A DNA stretch of 48,933 nt from the NCBI GenBank assembly GCA_013816245.1, contig JACDEU010000014.1:1-48933 (forward strand), given 5' to 3'. Positions 7,944 through 17,573 of this stretch are shown one piece after another. The notes under the pieces are model-generated. The model had not been told where the DNA came from. It saw only the letters and a program-made list of their open reading frames with translations, and made no database searches. Position 1 is the first letter of the stretch, and the number at the start of each line of letters is the position of its first letter. The translations under genes were made by a program, and so were the position numbers. The DNA is from Actinomycetota bacterium. GTDB taxonomy: Bacteria; Actinomycetota; Thermoleophilia; Gaiellales; Gaiellaceae.

Positions 7944-8539
7944 TGACGTCGCATTTGCTGGGTCTGCCTGACGCGATCGATGTCGTGCGCCCAAGTGTCG
8001 TCCAGATTCGTGTGAAGTCGCACGGCGATCACATTCTGGGCACGGGATTCATCGTGGACGGCGACGCACACGTGGTGACCGCGAAGCACGAATCGACGAA
8101 GGGCGGAGACTCGCGCAGTCTCCAACGCCGGAGTTCGTCGCAGCGCTCGCCATGCCAAACATGGAAGACACCTCTCTCGGCGGGACTAGCGGCGTAACGA
8201 TGATGAACAACTTCTACTTCGTGGACGCGGTCTTTGTTGACGAGGACTCGACGCACGACCTCGCTCTCCTTCGGATGGATCCGAATCTGTTCCAAACCGA
8301 ACTTCCGACATTCATCAAGATTGGCGAGATCGAAATCAAGGCCAATCCGAAGGTGGCGACACTCCGGATCGAGCGACCACGAGACGGAACCCCGGTCGCC
8401 GTGTCAGGACACCTGCTCTTGCACGACGCCCTTGTGACGAACGCCGGGTGCAGACACCAATCACGTCCCCGTTCTCCTGGAGATAGACAGGCCCACCGCT
8501 GTTCCCACCGTTGACTTCTAGATCCGCCAGGTACGGCCG
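7943..8539 (+). pseudogene. Trypsin-like serine protease, frameshifted, with inverted catalytic segment
   Basis: The plus strand reads VVRPSVVQIRVKSHGD then GTGFIVDGDAHVVTAKH (His of the triad) in one frame, shifts frame near 8090-8120, and goes on with DAVFVDEDSTHDLALLRMD (Asp of the triad) to LLLHDALVTNAG at 8448. The missing catalytic-serine part is present but on the minus strand at 8539-8450: RPYLADLEVNGGNSGGPVY then LQENGDVIGVC. A 90-bp inversion plus a frameshift therefore inactivate a DegP-like peptidase. Its GTG 7943 touches the tetR stop (TAGTG), so it might once have been co-transcribed with the regulator. Confidence 0.75.
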
Positions 8540-8561
8540 GCACTGGACTTAGGGAGCTCTC

Positions 8562-11336
<2,775 letters not shown>

Positions 11337-11369
11337 CTTGTCCCTCCCGAGCGTAGTCCTATGAATATG

Positions 11370-11422
11370 GATCTCGATCGGTGTGGTGGTGCGTCTTCAA
11401 GGAGGCGCCGCCGATCGGGATC
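11370..11422 (-). promoter_or_regulatory. Inverted repeat in the nrdJ leader
   Basis: GATCTCGATCGG (11370-11381) faces CCGATCGGGATC (11411-11422), an 11/12 inverted repeat separated by 29 nt, within the 168-base gap upstream of nrdJ. In RNA it would form a long hairpin 34 nt before the start codon; as DNA it could be an operator. It does not resemble the ATP/dATP-responsive NrdR box or a cobalamin riboswitch core as far as I can judge by eye. Confidence 0.4.
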
Positions 11423-11504
11423 TGGACCATAGAAACAGCCCCGGACGTAGCTACCAGTGTAGCCGCGAGGCCCCTTCCCAAGCGGAATTTCGGCCCTCTA
11501 GGGC

Positions 11505-12089
11505 CTAGAAGGCGGGGCCGGCGGGCGGCGGATCGGTTGCGGCCCGGCGGGCCTGCATCCGGCGTGCAAAAAAGCTGATTCCGGCGGCCGCCATCAACGC
11601 GAGAGCGAGCCCGCCGAGAACGAGCAGCGGAACCGGGACCGAGTCCGCGGTGCTCGGGCCGAGCTTTTGCGCGAGCCAGTGAAAGACGCCGCCGCTGCCG
11701 CTGCCGCCTCCACTTCCACCTGTGCCGCCCGTTCCGCCCGGGCCGTCGCCGCCGCCACCACCGCCGCCGCCGAGGGCGAGAAACCCCGGAATCGGCGTGT
11801 CGCGATCGACGTGGCCGTGGTGCTTGCTGATCACCTGCTGGAGTGCGCGCTTGAGGTCGTCGCGCAGGCTTCCGTAGATCAACTGGTCTTCGGGAATCTT
11901 GTTGAGGGCCTCGCGGTAGCAGTGCACCGGGTACGTCTTGTCTACGCGCCCGTCGACGTACCAGTCGTGCACGAGCGCCTTCGAGCAGGTGGTCATCGTG
12001 CGTGCCTGCGCCGGCTGAGCGGTCGCGAGCGCAGCGCCGATGGCGAGGGCTGCGACGACGAGGATGAGGGGTTTCAGCGATCTGGGCAT
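11505..12089 (-). CDS. Exported protein with Gly-rich linker and C-terminal membrane anchor
   Basis: 194 residues: a signal peptide (LKPLILVVAALAIGAALATA), an extracytoplasmic domain of about 85 residues with HDWYVDGRVDKTYPVHCYRE and two cysteines (possible disulfide), a polyglycine/serine linker of about 35 residues around positions 108-140, then a helix (VPLLVLGGLALALMAAAG) and a basic cytoplasmic end (RRMQARRAA). The layout resembles an anchored sensor or secretion-related protein, but I do not recognise the family. Both neighbouring genes are on their own transcription units. Confidence 0.7.
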   Translation of the reverse strand: MPRSLKPLILVVAALAIGAALATAQPAQARTMTTCSKALVHDWYVDGRVDKTYPVHCYREALNKIPEDQLIYGSLRDDLKRALQQVISKHHGHVDRDTPIPGFLALGGGGGGGGDGPGGTGGTGGSGGGSGSGGVFHWLAQKLGPSTADSVPVPLLVLGGLALALMAAAGISFFARRMQARRAATDPPPAGPAF

Positions 12090-12172
12090 GCGGGGGCCGG
12101 GCTGCGGCTTAGCGCGAGACTCTAACGACGATCTTGCCCACCTTGCCGGACGGGAGTGAGCCTGCCATGAGT

Positions 12173-12193
12173 CACTTGTAAGTGCTTTGTAAG
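12173..12193. repeat. CACTTGTAAGTG palindrome and TTGTAAG direct repeat
   Basis: CACTTGTAAGTG (12173-12184) is a 12-bp palindrome, and TTGTAAG occurs at 12177-12183 and again at 12187-12193, one helical turn apart. The site lies in the 191-bp gap between the divergent exported-protein gene and the ligase-like gene, so it may be an operator for either. Confidence 0.3.
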
Positions 12194-12265
12194 CGGGCGC
12201 GATCGGCTGACTTCCATCTTGTTCGATCGATCGGCAGGCTTTCCTGGGTGCGGCGTCTCCCTCTG

Positions 12266-12280
12266 TTAGCTTCGCGCCCG
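12266..12280 (+). promoter_or_regulatory. Probable leaderless promoter -10 of the ligase-like gene
   Basis: TTAGCT at 12266-12271 is followed after 9 nt by ATG 12281, with no Shine-Dalgarno site. The arrangement fits a leaderless transcript; no convincing -35 is seen. Confidence 0.35.
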
Positions 12281-14158
12281 ATGCGCTGGCCCGTCGCCTG
12301 GGGAGCCGCGGCTGCCGGCCTTGCCTTCGCCGCGCTCTTCCTGAGCGGCGGCTCGAGCCCGTCGCGCCTCTTCTGGATCGGGGCGGCTGCGGTGCTGGTG
12401 GCTGCTGTCGGCTGGGTCTGGCGGCCCAGACGGTTGTCGCTCGAGGGCTCGGTGTTCTTCTGTGTGCTCGCCGCCTTCGTCGTGTGGCAGGGCGTGTCGA
12501 TTGCCTGGTCGATCCAGCCGAGCCGCTCCTGGGACTACACGAACCGTGGGCTCGTGTACTTCGCGTTCGCGGTGGTCGGCGCGCTCGTCGGAGTGCCGCT
12601 GCGGCGTTTCGGCGCTCTAGCCTGCGGGCTGCTCGGCGCGTTGTTCGCGTGCGCGTTGGCCGCGAAGGTCGTGCCGGGGCTATATCCCGACTACGAGCGT
12701 CTGGCGCGGCTGCGGTATCCCGTGGGCTACTGGAACGAGCTCGCGTTACTCGCTGCGGCGTCGGTTCCGCTCGGCCTGTGGGCGGTCGGACCGCGGCACG
12801 AGCGGCGGGCGCGGCTCGGCGGCGCGCTGTTGTTGTACGGCGCGCTCGTCGTAGCGGTGCTCACGTACTCGCGCGTCGGGATCGTGCTCGCGGTCGTCGC
12901 CGCAGTTTTGTGGCTCTGGCTCGATCAGGAACGGCTCGTGGTGCTCGGGCCGCTTGCGGTGGCATGGGTTGTCGGCGCGGTCGTGGTCGCGGTGGCGTTG
13001 CTACTTCCCGGGGTCAGCGCGGACGGACAGCCGCACCCCGTGCGAGTGCAGGATGGGCTGGTGTTCGGCGCGGTGCTCCTCGTGGGCGGGATCGTGGTCG
13101 GCTTCGCGTCGCGGTTCGTGCTCGAGCGCGCGGTCGAGGCACGCGTCGCACGCGCGGCGGCGGTTGCGCTCGTCGTCCTGTTGCTCGTGGCGCTCGCGGC
13201 TTCGGTGATGCGTGCGGGTGGGCCGGGCGATTTCGTCAGCGCGCGCTGGCACGAGTTCTCGAACAAGGTCAGCGCCCAGGTGCCGGACAGGTCCGGGCGA
13301 GTCCTCAGCACGAGCTCGAGCAACCGGTGGCGCTGGTGGACGGAGGCCTGGAATGCCTTTACGGATCATCCCGTGCGGGGGACCGGCTCGGGAACGTTCG
13401 AGCTCACGGACCGCCTCGAGCGCAACACGCAACTCGCCACGACCGAGCCGCACTCGGTGCCGCTGCAGTTTCTGAGCGAGACCGGAATCGTCGGGTTTCT
13501 GCTCTACGTCGGAGTGATCGCGGCGGGAGTGTTCGCGGTCCTGCGGCGTGACCGTACCCGCGTGTGGCTCGCTCTTTCGCTGGGTGCGGCCTTGTGCGTT
13601 GTGCATTCCTTCGTGGACATCGACTGGGACTTCCTTGCGGTGCAGGGGCCGCTCTTCCTGACCGCGGGGGCACTCGTGTCAGGTCCCGCCGAGACTTCCC
13701 CGATCAGGGCCCGCCGTTGGCTCGCCTCGGCTGCAGTCGGCGTGTGCGCGCTCGCGGCGATCTACTCGCTGGTCTCCCCGTGGCTTGCCACGAACCGCGT
13801 CTCAGCGGCGCTCGACGCGCTGACGCGCGGTGATCTCCGGCAGGCGCGAACGGACGCGTTGTCCGCGCGGGCGTTCAATCCGCTCTCGATCGACGCGATC
13901 TTCGCCCAGGCTCTGGTCGAGCGGAACGACAAGGCGCTCTCGCTGTACCGAAAGGCGGTCGACATCGAGCCGAAGAACGCCGAGACCTGGTACGAGCTCG
14001 GCTCCTTCGAGCTCAGGCTGCGCCGCCCGCGCGCTGCCTACCGCGACCTGAATCACGCGTACACGCTCGACCACAACATCTTCGGGCCCGGGTCGCTGCC
14101 GGGCCGGGCGCTCGATACCGCCCGCTGTCAGGTCGACCCGTCTACTTGCCCAAAATGA
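12281..14158 (+). CDS. O-antigen ligase/polymerase-like membrane protein with TPR tail
   Basis: 625 residues from ATG 12281 (MRWPVAWGAAAAGLAF). About ten membrane helices are followed by the Wzy_C-type periplasmic loop, with SSNRWRWWTEAWNAFTDHP and RGTGSGTFE, then LSETGIVGFLLYVGVI; such proteins polymerise or ligate lipid-linked glycans at the outer face. The last 120 residues hold tetratricopeptide-like helices (LSLYRKAVDIEPKNAETWYE). The frame is open upstream to 12182 but that part reads as non-protein. The end overlaps the convergent LytR_C gene by 17 bp. With the epimerase and GT-C gene nearby it points to surface polysaccharide assembly. Confidence 0.8.
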   Translation: MRWPVAWGAAAAGLAFAALFLSGGSSPSRLFWIGAAAVLVAAVGWVWRPRRLSLEGSVFFCVLAAFVVWQGVSIAWSIQPSRSWDYTNRGLVYFAFAVVGALVGVPLRRFGALACGLLGALFACALAAKVVPGLYPDYERLARLRYPVGYWNELALLAAASVPLGLWAVGPRHERRARLGGALLLYGALVVAVLTYSRVGIVLAVVAAVLWLWLDQERLVVLGPLAVAWVVGAVVVAVALLLPGVSADGQPHPVRVQDGLVFGAVLLVGGIVVGFASRFVLERAVEARVARAAAVALVVLLLVALAASVMRAGGPGDFVSARWHEFSNKVSAQVPDRSGRVLSTSSSNRWRWWTEAWNAFTDHPVRGTGSGTFELTDRLERNTQLATTEPHSVPLQFLSETGIVGFLLYVGVIAAGVFAVLRRDRTRVWLALSLGAALCVVHSFVDIDWDFLAVQGPLFLTAGALVSGPAETSPIRARRWLASAAVGVCALAAIYSLVSPWLATNRVSAALDALTRGDLRQARTDALSARAFNPLSIDAIFAQALVERNDKALSLYRKAVDIEPKNAETWYELGSFELRLRRPRAAYRDLNHAYTLDHNIFGPGSLPGRALDTARCQVDPSTCPK

Positions 14159-14639
14159 GCACGAGGTGCGCGCCCAGCAGTTGAGCCGGGTGCATCCCGT
14201 CGAGCGGGCGCACGATGCGGATGTGCAGGTCGCGTCCGAGTCTCTTGCCCTCGGCGGTGTAGCCGGGGCGGTACATGACCAGCGTGCGGGGAGTGTCGCC
14301 GGCCGCGTTGCCGATCTGACCGAGCAGGTAGCCGTGGCCTGTGACCTTGTCGGCTGCGGCGTGCGCGGCGCCCGAGACGCCGCCGCCGTTCAGAACCATG
14401 ACGGAGGTCTCCGAGCGTGCGAGCTCGGGCTTCTTGGCCGGCAGGGGATGTGCGCTGCGAACGCGCGGAGTGCTTGCGGCGGCGGCGCTTTCGCGCAGGT
14501 GACTCGCGAGCGGGTTCCCGAAGACGACCAGGCCGATGACGGCGAGCGCGATGAGCTCGATCGTCGCGACGGCGCTGACGGCGACGGTCGCGCGGCGCCA
14601 GGGCCGGATCGGGTCGATCAGTTCATGCGCGTGCTGCAT
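14142..14639 (-). CDS. Membrane-anchored LytR_C-domain protein
   Basis: 165 residues with one membrane helix (about 20-42, ATIELIALAVIGLVVFG), a short linker, then a LytR_C (LytR/CpsA/Psr C-terminal) fold: VMVLNGGGVSGAAHAAADKV, GYLLGQIGNA and VMYRPGYTAEGKRLGRDL. The LCP catalytic domain is absent, so this is a stand-alone LytR_C protein, a type common in actinobacteria and thought to act in the cell wall. It converges with the O-antigen-ligase-like gene and overlaps its end. Confidence 0.8.
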   Translation of the reverse strand: MQHAHELIDPIRPWRRATVAVSAVATIELIALAVIGLVVFGNPLASHLRESAAAASTPRVRSAHPLPAKKPELARSETSVMVLNGGGVSGAAHAAADKVTGHGYLLGQIGNAAGDTPRTLVMYRPGYTAEGKRLGRDLHIRIVRPLDGMHPAQLLGAHLVLILGK

Positions 14640-14719
14640 CGCCCGGAGCGAGTTCGTCTTGCGCGTCCCCGCTCCTTCCCGCGAGGCGGCTCACCCCGAC
14701 ATGCCGACGCGAGCCACGA

Positions 14720-14734
14720 CGGGGACTGTCCCCG
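14720..14734. repeat. CGGGGAC-T-GTCCCCG palindrome in a gene-free stretch
   Basis: The 262 bases from 14640 to 14901 hold no gene that I can support. They contain this 15-bp perfect palindrome (7-bp arms around one T) between the start of the LytR_C gene and the end of the epimerase gene. It may be an operator or an interspersed repeat. Confidence 0.35.
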
Positions 14735-14901
14735 ACATGTCCCGGCGCGACAGGTCTGCGGCACGGCGACTTTGGACGAGATGGGTGTGACGAATGTGTG
14801 ACTTTTCCTCCACACCTGGCTCGCGCGGGCACGGCTAACGGCTCAATGGCGCATATGGTCGAGAGCGGCACGCCGCGGTCCGGTTCGGGATTCGGACAGG
14901 T

Positions 14902-15807
14902 CTACGTGGAGGAGATCCAGGCCCACGTCTCCGCGAGGCCTTCCTCGAGTGAGTGCTGCGGCTCCCAGCCCAGCTCTCTGCGTGCCCGCGACGGGTCGAG
15001 GACGCTTCGCTGCAGCTCACCCGGCCGGGCTTCCGCGAATTCCGGCTCGCGCGTGACTTCAGCGACTCGCTGGATTCGCTCGTACAGGTCCAGCACCGAC
15101 GTCTCGACGCCGCTGCCGACGTTCAGCACGCCGCCGTCATGGTCTGCCGCGGCCAACATCGACGCGACGACGTCGCCGACGTAGACGTAGTCGCGCGTCT
15201 GCGTCCCGTCGCCGAAGATCTTCGGCGTCCCGCCCTCGCGCAGCCGGTTCATGAAGATCGCCACGACGCCGGCTTCGCCCTTCGGATCCTGGCGCGGCCC
15301 GTACACGTTTCCGAAGCGCAGCGACACGTGGCCCGTGCGGTACAGGCGGTTGTACGCAGCGAGGTACTCCTCGCCCGCGAGCTTCGACACGCCGTAGGGC
15401 GCGAGCGGCTCGCGCGCGTGATCCTCGTCCGCGGGGCCGTCGCACTCTCCGTAGATCGCGCCTCCGGTCGAGCTGAACACGATCTTCGTGCCGTGCCGCC
15501 GCGCGGCCTCCAGCACCTGCAGTGTCCCGACGACGTTCACGTCCGCGTCGAAGTCCGGGCGCTCGACCGACACCCGCACGTCCGCCTGCGCCGCCAGGTG
15601 GAAGCAGAGCTCTGGTCGCACCTCGTCGAAGACACGGCCTGTATCGGCACGGATGTCCGCCTCGTGCACCTGCGCCTGGCCCGAAACGTTCGCGCGCTTC
15701 CCCCGGGAGAGGTCGTCGACGACGTGCACCTCGTCGCCGCGCGCGACGAGCGCATCCACGACGTGCGAGCCGATGAAGCCCGCGCCTCCAGTGACGACCG
15801 CCCGCAC
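14902..15807 (-). CDS. NAD-dependent sugar-nucleotide epimerase (GalE-like)
   Basis: 301 residues from GTG 15807 (VRAVVTGGAGFIGSHVV), an extended short-chain dehydrogenase. The Rossmann loop GGAGFIG is near the N-terminus, the catalytic YGVSK in the middle, and the sugar-nucleotide region SLRFGNVYGPRQDP follows, typical of UDP-glucose/UDP-N-acetylglucosamine 4-epimerases. The substrate is not certain. The gene is divergent from tmk with only 22 bp between the start codons; its minus-strand TACGAT lies 7 nt before GTG, so the mRNA is probably leaderless. An open frame continues upstream to 16059 but is antisense to tmk. Confidence 0.88.
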   Translation of the reverse strand: MRAVVTGGAGFIGSHVVDALVARGDEVHVVDDLSRGKRANVSGQAQVHEADIRADTGRVFDEVRPELCFHLAAQADVRVSVERPDFDADVNVVGTLQVLEAARRHGTKIVFSSTGGAIYGECDGPADEDHAREPLAPYGVSKLAGEEYLAAYNRLYRTGHVSLRFGNVYGPRQDPKGEAGVVAIFMNRLREGGTPKIFGDGTQTRDYVYVGDVVASMLAAADHDGGVLNVGSGVETSVLDLYERIQRVAEVTREPEFAEARPGELQRSVLDPSRARRELGWEPQHSLEEGLAETWAWISST

Positions 15808-15810
15808 GCG

Positions 15811-15829
15811 CCGTATCGTACGGCCGGCG
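15811..15829. promoter_or_regulatory. Shared divergent promoter of epimerase and tmk
   Basis: The 22-bp gap holds the palindrome CCGTA-TCG-TACGG (15811-15823). It supplies TATCGT on the plus strand, 10 nt before the tmk GTG, and TACGAT on the minus strand, 7 nt before the epimerase GTG. Two back-to-back leaderless promoters overlapping at their -10 elements would compete for polymerase. Confidence 0.45.
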
Positions 15830-16423
15830 GTGTTCATCACCTTCGAAGGCCTGGACGGGTCTGGCAAGACCACGCAGGCGGAGCTCCTCGCGGAAGCGCT
15901 CCGCGCGGAGGGTCGAGACGTCGTCTCGACCCGCGAGCCGGGAGGCACACCGCTCGGAGAGGAGGTCCGGCGCCTCCTCCTGGAGGGCGTCGAGATGAGC
16001 CCGTGGGCCGAGGCCGCCCTCTTCGCGGCCGCTCGCGCCGAGCTGGCCCAGGCTGTCATTGCGCCTGCCCTCGCCGCCGGCCGGGAAGTGGTCTGCGACC
16101 GCTACGTCGACTCCTCGCTCGCCTACCAGGGCATCGCGCGAGGCCTCGGAGTCGATCGCGTCCTCATGCTCAACCTCAATGCCACCGAGGGCCTGCTTCC
16201 CGACCTGACGTTCGTCGTGCTGGTCGATCCCGAGGTCGCCGCGGCGCGAAGCACCGGCAGCGACCGCATCGAGCGGGAAGGGCTCGAGCTCCAGCGGAAG
16301 GTCGACGCCGCCTACCGCGAGCTCGCGAGTATGTTCCCGAATCGGATCACGACGGTGGACGGCAACCGCCCGCCCGAGGTGATCGCAGAGGAGATCCGTG
16401 GACGTCTTCGACAGCTTTCCTGA
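15830..16423 (+). CDS. tmk: Thymidylate kinase
   Basis: 197 residues from GTG 15830. It phosphorylates dTMP to dTDP. The P-loop GLDGSGKTT lies at residues 7-15, REPGGTPLGE follows in the substrate loop, CDRYVDSSLAYQG is the DRY motif with the thymidine pocket, and STGSDRIEREG is the LID region. The length is slightly below the usual 205-215. Its end overlaps holB by 26 bp; tmk-holB is a conserved bacterial pair. Confidence 0.95.
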   Translation: MFITFEGLDGSGKTTQAELLAEALRAEGRDVVSTREPGGTPLGEEVRRLLLEGVEMSPWAEAALFAAARAELAQAVIAPALAAGREVVCDRYVDSSLAYQGIARGLGVDRVLMLNLNATEGLLPDLTFVVLVDPEVAAARSTGSDRIEREGLELQRKVDAAYRELASMFPNRITTVDGNRPPEVIAEEIRGRLRQLS

Positions 16424-17483
16424 GCAAGCAGAGGCAAAGCGCCTGCTGCGAGGGGCGATCGCGGACGAAGGGCCGGCGCACGCGTACCTCTTCCACGGGC
16501 CGTCCGGCGTCGGCAAGCGCGCCGCGGCGATCGCTTTTGCCGGCGAGCTGATCGGGGAACGCGGACGCGTCGAGCGCGGCTCGCATCCCGACGTCTATCT
16601 CATCGAGCCGATCGGAGACCAGATCCGGATCGACGACATCCGCGAGCTCCGCCGCGACCTGCACATGCGCCCGTTCGAGGCGGACCGCCGCGTCTACCTG
16701 GTCTACAGCGCCGAGACGATGAACGAAGACGCAGCGGACGCCTTGCTCAAGGATCTCGAGGAGCCGCCGGCGTACGCCGTGATCGTGCTTGTCGCCGACG
16801 ACCTCGGCCCGCTGCCCGACACGATCCGCTCGCGCTGCCAACTCGTTCCGTTCACGCGTCTCTCCGAGCGTGCGATCCGCCAGGAGATCGACGCGCGCGC
16901 ACCCGGTCTCGAGCCGACCGAGGCCGCATCGCTCGCGCGTCTCGCCGCCGGACGGCTCGACCGCGTCACACGCTTGCTCGATCCGGAAGCGAGCCGTCGG
17001 CGCGACACGCTGCTCGAGGTCGCCCGCTCGGTGTACACCGATCCGGCGTTCGAGCCTGGCGCGGCGGCGCAGCGCCTGCTCGACGGCGCGCGCGAACGTG
17101 CCGCCGAGGCGAAGCAGAAAGCCGAGGAGGATCTCGAGACGCTCGACCTTCCGACGCGCGAAGCCGAACAGCGCGTCCGCCGCGCCGCCCGCGGCGCCGA
17201 ACGCGAAGAGCTGCTCGCCTCACTCGAAGAGCTCGCCTCCTGGTACCGCGACCTGGTGGTCGTCGCGGTGGGCGCGGAGCGCGCGGTCGTCCACGCCGAC
17301 CGGCTCGACGTCCTCGTGAAGGACGGCAAGACCGAGCGGCTCGCCGGCGCCGAGCGTGCCGCCGAGCTCACGCGGGAGACCTGGCGGGGCTTCGAGGAAT
17401 TCAACTTGAGCCCGCCGCTTGCGCTCGAGGCGCTCTTCGTGAAGCTCAGGCGCGAGCTGGGCGCAATCCCGGTTCTCGTCTAG
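16398..17483 (+). CDS. holB: DNA polymerase III clamp-loader subunit delta prime
   Basis: 361 residues from GTG 16398. It is an AAA+ clamp-loader subunit: FHGPSGVGKRAAAIAFA is the P-loop, YSAETMNEDAADALLKDLEEPP the Walker B/sensor stretch, and IRSRCQLVPF the sensor 1/SRC motif (SRC at residues 143-145). The P-loop ends GKR instead of GK[ST], and the four-cysteine zinc module seen in many delta-prime subunits is absent (ERGRVERGSHPD in its place). Delta prime need not hydrolyse ATP, so these losses are compatible with function. It overlaps tmk. Confidence 0.9.
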   Translation: MDVFDSFPEQAEAKRLLRGAIADEGPAHAYLFHGPSGVGKRAAAIAFAGELIGERGRVERGSHPDVYLIEPIGDQIRIDDIRELRRDLHMRPFEADRRVYLVYSAETMNEDAADALLKDLEEPPAYAVIVLVADDLGPLPDTIRSRCQLVPFTRLSERAIRQEIDARAPGLEPTEAASLARLAAGRLDRVTRLLDPEASRRRDTLLEVARSVYTDPAFEPGAAAQRLLDGARERAAEAKQKAEEDLETLDLPTREAEQRVRRAARGAEREELLASLEELASWYRDLVVVAVGAERAVVHADRLDVLVKDGKTERLAGAERAAELTRETWRGFEEFNLSPPLALEALFVKLRRELGAIPVLV

Positions 17484-17573
17484 TGACCCTCGTTCTAGGG
17501 TCGCCCCTCCCCGCAAGGCTGCCGACACTCGGTCTACGAGCGCCCCGCAGAGCGCTCCGCAGCAGGAGGACAG

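Noticed and set aside
11337..11504. Cobalamin riboswitch upstream of nrdJ
   Set aside because: I looked for the B12-box and the conserved core on the minus strand and did not find them; only an unrelated hairpin is visible.
11740..11772. Gly-codon run as a tandem repeat or CRISPR-like array
   Set aside because: It is the polyglycine tether of the exported protein; no spaced repeats are present there or anywhere else in the window that would suggest CRISPR.
12105..12172. Minus-strand peptide GSLPSGKVGKIVVRVSR resembling the end of a zinc-type alcohol dehydrogenase/quinone reductase
   Set aside because: Only about 17 residues match the look of such a tail, after an in-frame stop; too short to call a gene remnant with confidence.
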